NCBI RefSeq assembly: GCF_003086295.3
Contig: NC_092039.1
Span: forward strand, 71,133,649-71,197,648
Reading direction: 5' to 3'
Origin: Arachis hypogaea
Lineage: Eukaryota; Streptophyta; Magnoliopsida; Fabales; Fabaceae
Length of the DNA: 64,000 bases
Positions 12,030 to 24,358 of this stretch are shown in pieces. Made by a program: the position numbers and the translations under genes. Numbering within the stretch: the stretch's first letter is position 1; each line of letters starts with the position of its first letter. Under the pieces are notes generated by a model. It was not told the DNA's origin, did not search any database, and worked only from the letters and a program-made list of their open reading frames with translations.

Positions 12030-13557
12030 TGATGAGCGGATATTTTATACGCTTTTTGGGGGTAATTTCATGTAGATTTTAGTATGTTTTAATTAGTTTT
12101 TAGTAGAATATTGTTAGTTTTTAGGCAAAAATCATATTTCTGGACTTTACTATGAGTTTGTGTGTTTTTCTGTGATTTCAGGTATCTTCTGGCTGAAATT
12201 GAGGGAGTTGAGCAAAAATCTGAGTTAGGCTGAAAAAGGACTGCTGATGCTGTTGGATCCTGACCTCCCTGCACTCGGAATGGATTTTTTGGAGCTACAG
12301 GAGTCCAATTGGCGTGCTCTCAACGGCGTTGGAAAGTAGACATCTAGGGCTTTCCAGCAATATATAATAGTCCATACTTTTCACGAAGATAGATGACGTA
12401 ACTTGGCGTTGAACGCCAAGTACATGCTGCTGTCTGGAGTTAAACGCCAGAAACACGTCATGATCCGGAGTTGAACGCCCAAAACACGTTATAACTTGGA
12501 GTTCAACTCCAAGAAAAGCCTCAGCACGTGGATAGCTTTAGTCTCAGCCCCAGCACACACCAAGTGGGCCCCAGAAGTGGATTTCTGCACCAATTATCTT
12601 AGTTTACTCATATTCTGTAAACCTAGGTTACTAGTTTATTATTTAAACAACTTTTAGAGACTTATCTTGGACCTCATGACATTTTCAGATCTGAATTTTA
12701 TATACTTTGACGGTATGAGTCTCTAAACTCCATTGTTGGGGGTGAGGAGCTCTGCAGCGTCTCGATGAATTAATACAATTGTTTTTATTTCACTCAAACG
12801 TGTGTGTTCCTATCTAAGATGTTCATTTGCGCTTAATTGTGAAGGAGGTGATGATCCGTGACACCCATCACCTTCCTCAATCCATGAACGTGTGCTTGAC
12901 AAACACCTCCGTTCTATATCAGAATGAATGAGCATCTCTTAGCTTCCTTAATCAGAATCTTCGTGGTATAAGCTAGAACTGATGGCGGCCATTCTTGAGG
13001 ATCCGGAAAGACTAAACCTTGTCTGTGGTATTCCGAGTAGGATTCAAGGATTGAATGGCTGTGACGAGCTTCAAACTCGCGATTGCTGGGCGTGATGACA
13101 AACGCAAAAAGGATCAATGGATCCTATTCCAACATGATCGAGAACCGACAGCTGATTAGCCGTGCTGTGACAGAGCACCTGGACCGTTTTCACTGAGAGG
13201 ATGGGAAGTAGCCACTGACAATGGTGACACCCTACATACAGCTTGCCATGGAAGGAACTTTACAAACAATTGAGTTGAATATTACATTGCAGGAATTCAG
13301 AGGACAAAGCATCTCCAAAACTCCAACAGATTTTCCATTAATAAAGTAACAATTTCTTATTCCCAATACTTTGACTTCTTACAATTAAATCCAATTGACA
13401 TCCTGACTAAGATTAATAAAATAAACATAGTCTGCTTCAAACCAATAATCTCCGTGGGATCGACCCTTACTCACATAAGGTATTACTTGGACGACCCAGT
13501 GCACTTGCTGGTCAGATGTGCGAATTGCAAAAAGTGTTATTGTAATTTCGTGCACCA
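12030..13557 (+). repeat. E4 5' LTR (1528 bp)
   Basis: It starts TGATGAGCGG and ends CACCA. Four palindromic modules lie at 12402-12513. The first, CTTGGCGTTGAACGCCAAG, and the last, CTTGGAGTTCAACTCCAAG, differ by a paired change. Near the 3' end GGGATCGACC is followed by hairpin CCTTA-CTCACA-TAAGG (13465-13480). ORFs in it are not credible. Confidence 0.95.
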
Positions 13558-13563
13558 AGTTTT

Positions 13564-13581
13564 TGGCGCCGTTGCTGGGGA
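13564..13581 (+). other. E4 primer-binding site (tRNA-Asp)
   Basis: TGGCGCCGTTGCTGGGGA has one mismatch to the tRNA-Asp 3' end. It lies 6 nt after the LTR. Confidence 0.93.
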
Positions 13582-14558
13582 TTGTTCGAGTTTGAACAAC
13601 TAAAGGTTTATTTTATTTCTTAGATTAGGAATAATTTATTTTTATTGTTATAGAGTCATTAAATCCTAATAGGATAGTTTCTTTTCAAAAATTTCTTTTC
13701 AAAAATATTAGTTTTCTTAATTAATTGTTAATTTTCGTGAGTTTAGTGTCTTGTTCTAAGTTTGGTGTTAATTGCATATTTTATATTTTTCTTTAAATTT
13801 TCGAACTTGTGTTCTTTGTTCTTCATTGATCTTCAAGTTGTTCTTGTTTATTTTTCATGTTTGATCTTGAGTTTTTCTTGTGTTGTGTCTTTTCTTGTTT
13901 TTCTTGTACTTTCTCAAAACATTAGCTTTCAAAAATTTTATACTTTTATCCATAAATATAATACATCTTTAAAATCAACACTGAAGTTGCTGCCCAATTG
14001 GCTGGAGCTTTAGTAGTTGTTCTTGATAATTGGCTATCTTCTTTGGAATCTTTTTCAAAAATAATTTTTCTTTGATTGAATCTTGTGCCAAACTCTAAGT
14101 TTGGTGTTTTCTTGTTAATTTTTCTTTAATTTTCGAAAATTTGTCTTGGTTTTCTAAAAATTTTAAGTTTGGTGTTCTTTCTTTTGTTCTTGGTGTTCTT
14201 GTGAATCTTCAAGGTGTTCTTGAGTCTTTCTTGTGTTTTAATCTTAAAATTTTTAAGTTTGGTGTTCCTTGGTGTTTTCCCTCCAAAAATTTTCAAAAAT
14301 AAGGAGCATTGGATCTAAAAATTTTAAGTCTTGTGTCTTTTGTGTGTTTTTCTCTTTCATCAAAAAAATTTCAAAATTCAAAAAAATATCTTTCCTAACT
14401 AATTTTAAACTACATTTTTGAAAATTTTATATAAAAATTCAGATTTCAATTTCAAACTATTTCAATTCCTTTTATTTATTTCGTTTTATTTTATTTTATA
14501 AAATAAATTTTTATAAAATAAATAATATTAACATACATATCATCTCCTTTATTCCATT
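13582..14558 (+). other. E4 5' leader, T-rich, non-coding
   Basis: This is a leader of nearly 1 kb. The 12-mer TAAGTTTGGTGT occurs four times (13757, 14096, 14164 and 14254). The same word is found 3' of the internal hairpin (20588) and at the polypurine tract (22817). A decayed tRNA A-box-like word lies near 13988-14012. I see no ORF worth calling. Confidence 0.7.
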
Positions 14559-15623
14559 ATGGAACTAAGTGGGAATGAACAGTCCAAGATGACTCTGGGG
14601 TCATATGCTAACCCCACTATTGCTTCATATGGGAGTAGCATCTGTATACCCTCCATTGGAGTTAGTAGCTTTGAGTTGAATCCTCAGCACATTATCATGG
14701 TGCAGCAAAACTGCCAATATTCTAGTCTTCCACATGAAGAACCTACAGAGTTTTTGGCACAATTTCTATAAATTGCTGACACAGTGCATGATAAGGAAGT
14801 AGATCAGGATGTCTACAGATTATTACTGTTTCCATTTGCTGTAAAGGATCAAGCTAAGAGGTGGTTAAATAACCAGCCTAAGAACAGCATAAAAACATGG
14901 AAACAGCTGTTAGAAAAATTCCTGAATCACTATTTTCCTCCAAAACGGATGACACAGCTAAGGCTGAGCATCCAAGGCTTCAAATAGGGAGATAATGAAT
15001 CCCTTTATGATGCCTGGGAGAGATACAGAGAGATGCTAAGAAAATGCCCCTCTGAAATGTTTTCAGAGTGGGTGCAACTAGACATCTTTTACTTTGGGCT
15101 TACAGAAAAAGCTCAGATTTCTCTAGGCCACTCAGCTGGTGGATCTATACATATGAGAAAACAAACTGAAGAAACTCAAGAGCTTATTGATACAGTTGCC
15201 TGAAATCAGCATATGTACCTAAGCAGTGAATCCTCCATGAAAGAAGAAGCTAACACAGTAACTGCTGAACTCAGTCCTGTGGATCAGGCTAATGAATTCA
15301 ATCAGCAATTAGACTTTCTAACTCAGCAGCTAGCCGAATTCAAGGAAATATTACAGGAAACAAGAATGGCTAACAAGAATATGTTAGTAAAGATAAAGCA
15401 AACAGAAAGGCAACTGTCAAAACAAATAGCAGAAGAATGCCAAGCAGTTCAATTAAGAAGTGGGAAAACATTAAATACCTCACTTCAAAACAGCAGGAAG
15501 CCAAGAAATGAACAAATGGCTACTCAAAATCCCTCTGAGGACAATCAGAGCCCATAGAGGAATAAGGCTGGCGCTGAACGCCCAGACCATGCTCACTTCT
15601 AGCGTTCAACGCCAGAAACAAGC
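14559..15623 (+). pseudogene. gag: E4 gag, in frame with pol but with five stops
   Basis: The ATG at 14559 opens a frame that is the same as the pol frame, so gag and pol were probably one polyprotein. In-frame stops lie at 14769 (TAA), 14985 (TAG), 15201 (TGA), 15555 (TAG) and 15600 (TAG). At the first, E1 still has CAA (Gln). The capsid-type region includes FPFAVKDQAKRWLNN and a stretch like ESLYDAWERYREMLRKCP, typical of plant retrotransposon gag. A predicted coiled-coil-like part (15240-15450) follows. The end is the module-rich linker. Confidence 0.87.
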
Positions 15624-15740
15624 ATGAATCCGGCGTTGAACGCCCAAGGTAAGCATAGTTCTGGCGTTCAGACGCCAGTAACAAATAAGGAGTTGGCATT
15701 TAACGCCACTCCAGCTTCCACCCCTGGCATTCAAACGCCA
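15570..15740 (+). repeat. GGCGTTNAACGCC modules inside the gag-pol linker
   Basis: Five or six copies, some decayed, lie near 15570, 15600, 15630, 15660, 15693 and 15723. They are read as protein where the frame is open. The same module occurs in the LTR and the 3' array of this element. Confidence 0.75.
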
Positions 15741-18700
15741 GTGGGAAATCAGTCACATACAAGTGCTGATAACAACCCTTCTAAAAAGGCTTCCCAACCC
15801 ACTTCTACAGGCAATAAACCTGCAGCAACTAAGGTTGAGGAATACAAAGCCAAAATGCCTTATCCTCAAAAACTCCGCCAAGCGGAACAAGATAAGCAAT
15901 TTGCCCGCTTTGCAGACTATCTCAGAACTCTTGAAATAAAGATTTCGTTTGCAGAAGCACTTGAGCAAATACCCTCTTATTCTAAGTTCATGAAAGAGAT
16001 CTTAAGTCATAAGAAGGATTGGAGGGAGACTGAAAAAGTTTACCTCACTGAAGAGTGCAGTGTAGTCATTCTGAAAAGCTTACCTGAGAAGCTTAAAGAT
16101 CCCGGGAGCTTTATGATACCATGCACATTAGAGGGTACTTGTACCAAGCAAGCTTTATGTGATCTTGGGGCAAGTATTAACCTAATACCTACATCTACTA
16201 TCAGAAAGCTTGGTTTGACCGAAGAAATCAAACCAACCAGGATATGTCTTCAACTTGCTGATGGCTCCATTAAATACCCATCAGGCGTGATTGAAGACAT
16301 GATTGTTAAGGTTGGGCCATTTGCCTTTCCTACTAACTTTGTGGTGCTGGAAATGGAGGAGCACAAGAGTGCAACTCTCATTCTAGGAAGACCTTTCCTA
16401 GCAACTGGCCGAACCCTCATTGACGTCCAAAAAGGGGAAGTAACCTTGAGAGTCAATGAGGAGGAGTTCAAGTTGAATGTTGTCAAAGCTATGCAACATC
16501 CAGACACCCCAAATGACTGCATGAGTGTTGATATTATTGACTCTCTGGTAAGAGAGGTCAATATGACTGAGAGTCCTGAATCAGAGCTAGAAGACATCCT
16601 TAAAGATGTTCAGCCTGATCTGGAGGAATCAGAGAAAATAATAGAACCTCTGAAAATCCTTCAGGAAAAGGAGAAACCTCCAAAACCGGAGCTCAAACCA
16701 TTACCACCATCCCTGAAATATGCATTTCTGGGAGAAGGTGATACCTTCCCTGTAATCATAAGCTCTACTTTAGAGCCACAGGAAAAGGAAGCACTAACTC
16801 AAGTGCTAAGGACACACAAGACAGCTCTTGGGTGGTCCATCAGTGATCTCAAGGGCATTAACCCAGCCAGATGCATGCACAAGATCTTACTGGAGGGTGA
16901 TGCCAAGCCAGTGGTTCAACCACAAAGGCGGCTGAATCCAGCCATGAAGGAGGTGGTGCAGAAAGAGGTCACTAAGTTACTAGAGGCTGGGATTATTTTT
17001 CCTATTTCTGATAGCCCTTGGGTAAGCCCTGTCCAAGTCGTCCCTAAGAAAGGTGGCATGATAGTGGTTCATAATGAAAAAAATGAACTGGTTCCTACAA
17101 GAACAGTTACTGGGTGGCGTATGTGTATTGATTATAGAAAGCTCAATACAGCCACCAGAAAGGATCATTTTCCTTTACCATTCATAGACCAGATGCTAGA
17201 ACGACTGGCAGGTCATGAATACTACTGCTTCCTTGATGGATATTCAGGTTATAATCAAATTGCAGTAGATCCAAAAGATCAAGAGAAAATGGCATTCACA
17301 TGTCCATCTAGAGTATTTGCATACAGAAGGATGCTATTTGGTCTGTGCAATGCACCTGCAACCTTTCAGAGGTGCATGCTCTCAATTTTCTTTGATATGG
17401 TGGAAAAATTTCTGGAAGTCTTCATGGATGACTTTTCAGTATTTGGAGACTCATTCAGCTCCTGTCTTGACCATTTAGCACTTGTTCTGAAAAGATGCCA
17501 AGAGACTAACCTGGTTTTAAACTGGGAAAAATGTCACTTTATGGTGACTGAAGGAATTGTCCTTGGGCACAAAATCTCGAACAAGGGAATAGAGGTGGAT
17601 CAAGCTAAGGTAGAGGTAATTGAAAAATTACCACCACCTGCCAATGTTAAGGCAATCAGAAGCTTTCTGGGGCATGCAGGATTCTATAGGAGGTTTATAA
17701 AGGATTTTTCAAAAATCGTCAAACCTCTAAGCAACCTGCTAGCTGCTGACACGCCATTTATCTTCGATAAAGAGTGTCTGCAAGCATCTGAGACTTTGAA
17801 AGCTAAATTGGTCACAGCACCAATCATCTCTGCTCCAGACTGGACATTACCATTCGAATTCATGTGTGATGCCAGTGACCATGCCATTGGTGCAGTGTTG
17901 GGACAAAGGCATGACAAGCTTCTGCACGTCATTTACTATGCCAGCCATGTTCTAAATGACGCACAGAAGAATTACACAACCACAGAAAAAGAGCTACTTG
18001 CAGTGGTTTACGCCATTGACAAATTCAGATCCTATTTAGTAGGATCAAAGGTGATTGTGTACACTGATCATGCTGCTCTTAAATATCTACTCACAAAGCA
18101 GGATTCAAAACCTAGACTTATAAGATGGGTGTTGCTTCTGCAAGAGTTTGATATAGAAATAAGAGATAGAAAAGGGACAGAAAACCAAGTAGCAGATCAC
18201 CTGTCCCGAATAGAGCCAGTGAAAGGGGCGTCCCTCCCTCTTACTGAGATCTCTGAAACCTTTCCGGATGAGCAACTTTTTGCCATTCAAGAAGTTCCAT
18301 GGTTTGTAGATATTGCAAACTACAAGGCAGTAAGATTCATCCCAAAAGAGTACAGTAGGCTGCAAGCAAAGAAATTGATCACAGATGCAAAGTACTATCT
18401 TTGGGATGAACCATATCTCTTCAAGAGATGTGCAGACGGAGTAATCCGTAGATGTGTGCCTAAGGAAGAAGCACAGAAGATTCTATGGCATTGCCATGGA
18501 TCACAGTACGGAGGACATTTTGGAAGTGAGCGAACAGCCACAAGAGTCCTCCAATGTGGCTTCTACTGGCCTACTCTCTATAAAGATTCCCTAGCGTTTG
18601 TACTTAATTGTGATAGTTGCCAAAGATCTGACAATCTGCCTCACAGTTATGCCATGCCTCAACAAGGGATCTTGGAGATTGAGTTGTTTGATGTATGGGG

Positions 18701-19577
18701 TATTGACTTTATGGGACCTTTCCCACCATCATACTCAAACACTTATATTCTGGTGGCAGTGGATTATGTATCCAAATGGGTAGAGGCTATTGCAACACCC
18801 ACTAACGACACTAAAATAGTGTTAAAATTTCTCCAGAAACACATCTTCAGCAGATTTGGTACCCCTAGAGTATTAATCAGTGATGGGGGCAGTCATTTCT
18901 GCAATAAACAGCTTTACTCTGCTTTGGTTCGTTATGGAGTTAGCCACAGGGCAGCCACTCCATACCATCCACAGACTAATGGGCAAGCTGAAGTCTCAAA
19001 TAGAGAACTCAAAAGAATCCTGGAACGGACTGTAATTAACCGTAGAAGGGATTGGGCAAGGAGCTTGGATGATGCTCTGTGGGCATACAGAACAGCATTC
19101 AAGACCCCTATAGGGACCTCTCCATACCAGCTTGTGTATGGAAAGGCATGTCACTTGCCAGTGGAACTGGAACACAAGGCCTACTGGGCAACCAGATTCC
19201 TGAACCTTGATGCCAAGTTAGCTGGAGAAAAACGTTTACTCCAGCTAAATGAGCTAGAGAAATTTAGACTCAATGCTTTCGAGAATGCAAAAATATACAA
19301 AGAGAAAGCGAAAAGATGGCATGATAAGAAATTGTCATCCAGAGTCTTTGAGCCGGGGCAGAAAGTTCTGCTATTTAATTCTAGGCTCAAATTATTCCCT
19401 GGGAAATTAAAATCCCCGTGGAGAGGTCCATATGTAATTACAAGTGTATCACCATATGGATACGTAGAGCTTCAGGATAATGACTCTAACAAAAAGTTCA
19501 TTGTTAATGGACAGAGAATTAAACATTATCTTGAAAGTAACTTCGAGCAAGAATGCTCAAAATTGAGACTTGATTAG
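15624..19577 (+). CDS. pol: E4 pol polyprotein: protease, RT, RNase H, integrase (1317 codons, open)
   Basis: The frame is uninterrupted. The first ATG (15624) is only the first after a gag stop, so the true start was upstream. Protease: CDLGAS with Asp near residue 180, ILGRPFLA from 253. RT: first catalytic Asp 538 in [15 protein letters not shown] pair 602-603 (Phe replaces Tyr, as I expect for Athila). RNase H: Asp 749, Glu 790, Asp 815, Asp 858. Integrase: zinc-binding His and Cys near 956-999, core Asp 1028, Asp 1087, Glu 1123, with 35 residues between the last two as in DD35E. All key residues are present, so the enzymes could work if expressed. Expression is doubtful because of the gag stops. 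Confidence 0.95.
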   Translation: MNPALNAQGKHSSGVQTPVTNKELAFNATPASTPGIQTPVGNQSHTSADNNPSKKASQPTSTGNKPAATKVEEYKAKMPYPQKLRQAEQDKQFARFADYLRTLEIKISFAEALEQIPSYSKFMKEILSHKKDWRETEKVYLTEECSVVILKSLPEKLKDPGSFMIPCTLEGTCTKQALCDLGASINLIPTSTIRKLGLTEEIKPTRICLQLADGSIKYPSGVIEDMIVKVGPFAFPTNFVVLEMEEHKSATLILGRPFLATGRTLIDVQKGEVTLRVNEEEFKLNVVKAMQHPDTPNDCMSVDIIDSLVREVNMTESPESELEDILKDVQPDLEESEKIIEPLKILQEKEKPPKPELKPLPPSLKYAFLGEGDTFPVIISSTLEPQEKEALTQVLRTHKTALGWSISDLKGINPARCMHKILLEGDAKPVVQPQRRLNPAMKEVVQKEVTKLLEAGIIFPISDSPWVSPVQVVPKKGGMIVVHNEKNELVPTRTVTGWRMCIDYRKLNTATRKDHFPLPFIDQMLERLAGHEYYCFLDGYSGYNQIAVDPKDQEKMAFTCPSRVFAYRRMLFGLCNAPATFQRCMLSIFFDMVEKFLEVFMDDFSVFGDSFSSCLDHLALVLKRCQETNLVLNWEKCHFMVTEGIVLGHKISNKGIEVDQAKVEVIEKLPPPANVKAIRSFLGHAGFYRRFIKDFSKIVKPLSNLLAADTPFIFDKECLQASETLKAKLVTAPIISAPDWTLPFEFMCDASDHAIGAVLGQRHDKLLHVIYYASHVLNDAQKNYTTTEKELLAVVYAIDKFRSYLVGSKVIVYTDHAALKYLLTKQDSKPRLIRWVLLLQEFDIEIRDRKGTENQVADHLSRIEPVKGASLPLTEISETFPDEQLFAIQEVPWFVDIANYKAVRFIPKEYSRLQAKKLITDAKYYLWDEPYLFKRCADGVIRRCVPKEEAQKILWHCHGSQYGGHFGSERTATRVLQCGFYWPTLYKDSLAFVLNCDSCQRSDNLPHSYAMPQQGILEIELFDVWGIDFMGPFPPSYSNTYILVAVDYVSKWVEAIATPTNDTKIVLKFLQKHIFSRFGTPRVLISDGGSHFCNKQLYSALVRYGVSHRAATPYHPQTNGQAEVSNRELKRILERTVINRRRDWARSLDDALWAYRTAFKTPIGTSPYQLVYGKACHLPVELEHKAYWATRFLNLDAKLAGEKRLLQLNELEKFRLNAFENAKIYKEKAKRWHDKKLSSRVFEPGQKVLLFNSRLKLFPGKLKSPWRGPYVITSVSPYGYVELQDNDSNKKFIVNGQRIKHYLESNFEQECSKLRLD

Positions 19578-19619
19578 AGCTCAGTGATAGTCCAGCTAAA
19601 GACAATAAAGAAGCGCTTC

Positions 19620-19635
19620 CTGGGAGGCAACCCAG
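19620..19635 (+). promoter_or_regulatory. Post-stop hairpin of E4
   Basis: CTGGG-AGGCAA-CCCAG, 43 nt after the pol stop. Related hairpins with other stem bases follow the main ORF in E3, E6 and E7. No function is known to me. Confidence 0.6.
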
Positions 19636-19794
19636 CCATTTACAAAGTTTATTTACTAATTAAATAAATTTCCTTTTCTTTACAGGTATGTGTCCAAGTA
19701 TCTTCAAAAGGTAAAATAACAATTTTTTAAGTTCACAAAGTTACAGGGGAATCTGGAAGCTCATTAGCGTGGAAAAAGCCAGTGAGAAACGTTT

Positions 19795-20096
19795 TGGGCG
19801 TTGAACGCCCAATAGAAGCATCCACTGGGCGTTCAACGCCAGTAAGGGTAGCCATCTGGGCGTTAAACGCCAGAAAGGAGCATCTTCTGGGCGTTGAACG
19901 CCAGAAAGAAGCACCTTCTGGGCGTTTAACGCCAGAACCACAGCATCCTGGGTGTTTAGAAAAACGCCCAGTGACAAAGGACTTCCTGGCGTTCAACGCC
20001 AGAAAGAAGCAGCAGCTGGGCGTTGAACGCCCAGGAGAAGCGACATTTGGGCGTTAAACGCCCAAAACATGCAGCGTTTGGGCGTTTAACACCAGG
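19795..20096 (+). repeat. Array of ten GGCGTTNAACGCC palindromes in E4 3' region
   Basis: Ten modules spaced about 31 bp apart run from 19795 to 20096. Most are TGGGCGTTNAACGCCCA or a near variant, with any base at the centre. The spacer is variable but purine-rich. The array opens overlapping ORFs on both strands (for example 19733-19996 minus and 19782-20057 plus), which are products of the repeat and not genes. Confidence 0.88.
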
Positions 20097-20564
20097 ATGG
20101 TGGGGAGGAGGTAAAATTCGTTTTTCTTTACAAATTTTCTAATTTTTTATGTTTCAATTCATGATTTCTTGCATAAACATGTTTCAAATTATCATCCCTC
20201 AAATCAAATTAGTTTTCTAAAAATCCTAATTTCTAAAACTTTTTTTTTAAATATGGCTTCATACATAAACATAAACTTTTTTCAATCCAATCCAACTCTT
20301 TTTCCAATTTCTTTTCAAACTTCATTATCTTTTAAAATCTTTTTCAAATTATATATTTCAAATTTATTTTTAAAAATCATTCATATCTTTTTAAATTATA
20401 TCCTTTTCTTATCATGTTTATCTTTTATAAATCATATCTTTTATCTTATATCTTTTTCTTATTTTCGAATACCCACCCCCTCCCTTTATATCCACTTTCG
20501 GCGCCCCTCTCCTCATCCACCATTCCACACTTGCTCTCCTCCTATTCCTCTCCTCTCTTTTCTT
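20097..20564 (+). other. E4 spacer before env-like ORF
   Basis: T-rich and pyrimidine-rich spacer. The ORF at 20169-20657 is a low-complexity open stretch and is not supported. A splice acceptor for an env mRNA might lie here, but I cannot point to one. Confidence 0.5.
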
Positions 20565-20599
20565 TTGCTTGAGGACAAGCAAACCTCTAAGTTTGGTGT
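20565..20599 (+). promoter_or_regulatory. Internal AGGA-loop hairpin plus TAAGTTTGGTGT in E4
   Basis: TTGCTTG-AGGA-CAAGCAA at 20565-20582 (extendable by one pair) is followed by TAAGTTTGGTGT at 20588. The same pair of signals recurs directly before the 3' LTR. This one lies about 40 nt before the env-like ATG. Confidence 0.6.
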
Positions 20600-20636
20600 G
20601 CTTATCCGTGATCACAAAAACATTCTCACTTTGATC

Positions 20637-21731
20637 ATGGCCCCTAAAGGAAAATAACCCAACCCAAGAGGCAAGAAAGAGATTATTCCAAAGCCACTTT
20701 GGAATCAAGGGAAGTTCTTAACTAAAGAACATTCAGACCACTACTACAAAATAATGAGTCACAGATCAGTGATCCCGGAAGTCAAATTTGACCTAAAAGA
20801 AGATGAATATCCGGAGATCTAAGAGCAAATTTGAAACAGGAACTGGAAAATCCTAGCCAATCCTAAAACGAAAGTGGGAAGGAACATGGTTCAGGAGTTC
20901 TATGCTAATCTATGGCAGACAGACAGGAAAAGAATAATTGGAGCTGCTCTCTATGACCGTCGGACCTTAGTCAGAGGAAAGATTGTTCATACCTATCCTG
21001 ACAAAATCAGGGAGATCTTTAAGCACCCACAACTGAAAGATGACCCAGACTCCTTTAATAGGAGAATGATGAGGGTAAATAAAGGTCTGAATAAGATTCT
21101 AGAGGATATATGCATCCCCGAAGCCAGGTGGACCACCAGCACGATTGGCATCCCAAATCAACTCAAAAGAGAAGATCTCAAACCAGTAGCCAGAGGCTGG
21201 CTGGATTTCAATGGGCGTTCTATATTGCCCACCAGCAACCATTCTGAAGTTACCATTAAAAGAGCAGTGATGATTCACTGCATCATGTTGGGAAAAGAAG
21301 TAGAAGTCCATCAACTGATCTCGTGTGAACTATACAAAATAGCAAACAGGAATTTCAAGGATGCCAGATTAGCCTATCCAAGCTTAATTTCTATGCTCTG
21401 CAGAGATGCTGGAGTGAAGATGGGAATAACAAAGTATATCACAGTTGAAAGGCCAATCACTAGAATATCAATGGACAGACAACAGCTGCAGGACGATCCA
21501 ATCAAGAGGAGAGCACAGGAAGTCCTCCCAGAACTTCCTCAATTCGAATATTGGGAACATATTGAAGCATCTATTTCCAAATTGCAAGAAGCTATGAACC
21601 AAATAAAGGAAGAACAGAACAATCAAAGTAGCATGCTTTGCAAACTGCTTAAGGAACAGGAAGAGCAAGGGCGTGATCTAAGGGAGCTGAAGCGCCAGAA
21701 ATTAATCCTTGAAAAGCACCCCACAGACTAG
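20637..21731 (+). pseudogene. E4 env-like / 'putative plant transposon protein' ORF, broken
   Basis: An ATG at 20637 (MAPKGK...) opens a frame with stops at 20655, about 20820 and 20832. It is then open from there to 21731. The long open part has no ATG at its start (the first codon after the stop region that could be taken for a start, at 20874, is GTG). Residues RAVMIHCIMLGKEVEVHQLI and the following region resemble the third ORF of Athila elements, often annotated as putative plant transposon protein. A Gln- and Glu-rich, probably coiled-coil tail ends it (21560-21720). No signal peptide or membrane segment is evident, so an envelope role is not supported by the sequence. Confidence 0.75.
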
Positions 21732-22793
21732 AGGAACATCTACTTCTCAAAACACAGGTTGTTGAGTTCTAATTTTAGCTTTAACTCTGTGATAGTGCTA
21801 TTATAGAAATTTACCTTAGAAGATATATAGTATATAGTAGTAGTAATTAGCATATCTATTCTGGTTTTATTTCCAATTAAGTTATAATTTATTTTTCTCA
21901 TCATCATCAGACATGAATAAAGTAGTAGATTTTTAGAATAAAGAAGTAATTTATATTTTTCGAGTTCTTAATAATAAAAATTATAATTAATTACATATGG
22001 TGGCAATACTTGTTGTTCTTCGAATGAATGCTTGAACAGTGCATAATTTTTATCTTGAATTTTATGAATATTGGCTCTTGAAAGAATGAGGAACACGAAA
22101 AATATTATTGATGATCTGAAAAATCATGAAATTGATTCTTGAAGCAAGAAAAAGCAGTGAAAAAAAATTTTACAAGAAATCATTGGATCAAGAAAAGGAA
22201 TAAAAGCCAGCAGCCCTTAAAACCAAAAGGCAAGGGTGAAAAGGATCCAAGGCTTTGAGCATCAGTGGGTAGGAGGGCCTAAGGAAATAGTTCCAGGCCT
22301 AAGCGGCTAAATCAAGCTGTCCCTAACCATGTGCTTGTGGCATGCAGGTCCAAGTTAAAAACTTGAGACTGAGTGGTTAAAGTCGTGATCCAAGGCAAAA
22401 AGAGTGTGATTAAGAGCTCTGGACACCTCTAACTGGGGACTTTAGCAAAGCTAAGTCACAATCTGAAAAGGTTCACCTAGTCATGTGTCTGTGGCATTTA
22501 TGTATCTGGTGGTAATACTGGAAAACAAAGTGCTTAGGGCCACGGCCAAGACTCATAAAGTAACTGTGTTCAAGAATCAACATACTACACTAGGAAAATC
22601 AATAATACTATCTGAATTCTGAGTTCCTATGGATGCCAATCATTCTGAATTTCAAAGGATAAAGGGAGATGCCAAAACTATTCAGAAACAAAAAGCTACA
22701 AGCCCCGCTCATCTAATAAGAATCTGAGCTTCATTTAAAACTCTAAGATATTATTACTTCTTAATTTCTTTTCATTCTATTTTATTTATCTAG
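21732..22793 (+). other. E4 3' non-coding region
   Basis: AT-rich sequence with a block around 22000-22150 also present in E7 (45520-45700), and a block at 22260-22600 with repeated phrases of the CATGTG-TGTGGCAT kind. No ORF is credible. Confidence 0.6.
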
Positions 22794-22830
22794 TTGCTTG
22801 AGAACAAGCAACAGTTTAAGTTTGGTGTTG
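22794..22830 (+). promoter_or_regulatory. E4 3' hairpin and polypurine-tract region
   Basis: TTGCTTG-AGAA-CAAGCAA (22794-22811) is followed by TAAGTTTGGTGT (22817) and then the 3' LTR at 22831. The tract is a poor purine run, so the exact plus-strand primer is uncertain. Confidence 0.65.
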
Positions 22831-24358
22831 TGATGAGCGGATATTTTATACGCTTTTTGGGGTAATTTCATGTAGATTTTAGTATGTTTTAATTAGTTTT
22901 TAGTAGAATATTATTATTTTTTAGGCATAAATCATATTTCTGGACTTTACTATGAGTTTGTGTGTTTTTCTGTGATTTCAGGTATCTTCTGGCTGAAATT
23001 GAGGGAGTTGAGCAAAAATCTGAGTTAGGCTGAAAAAGGACTGCTGATGTTGTTGGATCCTGACCTCCCTGCACTCGGAATGGATTTTTTGGAGCTACAG
23101 GAGTCCAATTGGCGCGCTCTCAACGGCGTTAAAAAGTAGACATCCAGGGCTTTCCAGCAATATATAATAGTCCATACTTTTCATGAAGGTAAACGACGTA
23201 ACTTGGCGTTGAACGCCAAGTACATGCTTCTGTCTGGAGTTAAACGCCGGAAACACGTCATGATCCGGAGTTGAACGCCCAAAACACGTTATAACTTGGA
23301 GTTCAACTCCAAGAAAAACCTCAGCACGTGGATAGCTTTAGTCTCAGCCCCAGCACACACCAAGTGGGCCCCAGAAGTGGATTTCTGCACCAATTATCTT
23401 AGTTTACTCATATTCTGTAAACCTGGGTTACTAGTTTACTATTTAAACAACTTTTAGAGACTTATCTTGGACCTCATGACATTTTCATATCTGAATTTTA
23501 TACACTTTGACGGTATGAGTCTCTAAACTCCATTGTTGGGGTTGAGGAGCTCTACAGCGTCTCGATGAATTAATACAATTGTTTTTATTTCACTCAAACG
23601 TGTATGTGTTCCTATCTAAGATGTTCATTTGCGCTTAATTGTGAAGGAGGTGATGATCCGTGACACCCATCACCTTCCTCAATCCATGAACGTGTGCTTG
23701 ACAAACACCTCTGTTCTATATCAGAATGAATGAGCATCTCTTAGCTTCCTTAATCAGAATCTTCGTGGTATAAGCTAGAACTGATGGCGGCCATTCTTGA
23801 GGATACGGAAAGACTAAACCTTGTCTGTGGTATTCCGAGTAGGATTCAAGGATTGAATGGCTATGACGAGCTTCAAACTCGCAATTGCTGGGTGTGATGA
23901 CAAACGCAAAATGATCAATGGATCCTATTCCAACATGATCGAGAACCGACAGCTGATTAGCCGTTCTGTGACAGAGCACCTGGACCGTTTTCACTGAGAG
24001 GATGGGAAGTAGCCACTAACAATGGTGACACCCTACATACAGCTTGCCATGGAAGGAACTTTACAAACAATTGAGTTGAATATTACATTGCAGGAATTCA
24101 GAGGACAAAGCATCTCCAAAACTCCAACAGATTTTCCATTAATAAAGTAACAATTTCTTATTCCCAATACTTTGACTTCTTACAATTAAATCCAATTGAC
24201 ATCCTGACTAAGATTAATAAAATAAACATAGTCTGCTTCAAACCAATAATCTCCGTGGGATCGACCCTTACTCACGTAAGGTATTACTTGGACGACCCAG
24301 TGCACTTGCTGGTCAGTTGTGTGGATTGCAAAAAGTGTTATTGCAATTTCGTGCACCA
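22831..24358 (+). repeat. E4 3' LTR (1528 bp)
   Basis: The same length as the 5' LTR with roughly 35 differences by eye. Its U5-type hairpin is CCTTAC-TCAC-GTAAGG (24266-24281), one pair longer than in the 5' LTR. Confidence 0.95.

Larger units (their letters stand above)
12030..24358 (+). mobile_element. E4: full-length Athila-like LTR retrotransposon (FIDEL-like), 12.3 kb
   Basis: It has two LTRs of 1528 bp (12030-13557 and 22831-24358), a 5-bp TSD, a tRNA-Asp PBS, gag, pol, an env-like ORF and a 3' purine-containing tract. Domain order protease-RT-RNase H-integrase makes it Ty3/gypsy. The env-like third ORF and tRNA-Asp primer fit the Athila clade. I count roughly 35 differences between the LTRs (about 2%), so it is fairly young. 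Pol is open but gag and the env-like ORF have stops, so it is probably not autonomous now. It resembles the peanut family FIDEL from memory. Confidence 0.94.

Noticed and set aside
19795..20096. CRISPR-like array (regular palindromic repeats with spacers)
   Set aside because: Plant LTR element context, repeats vary, spacers are alike, and no cas genes. It is the palindromic module array of E4.
20169..20657. 162-codon ORF in E4
   Set aside because: Phe/Ser/Ile-rich translation of a T-rich spacer, overlaps the env-like start in another frame.
20874..20876. GTG as start of the env-like protein
   Set aside because: It lies in the middle of the homologous protein. The frame continues upstream with text typical of the family, broken by stops back to ATG 20637.
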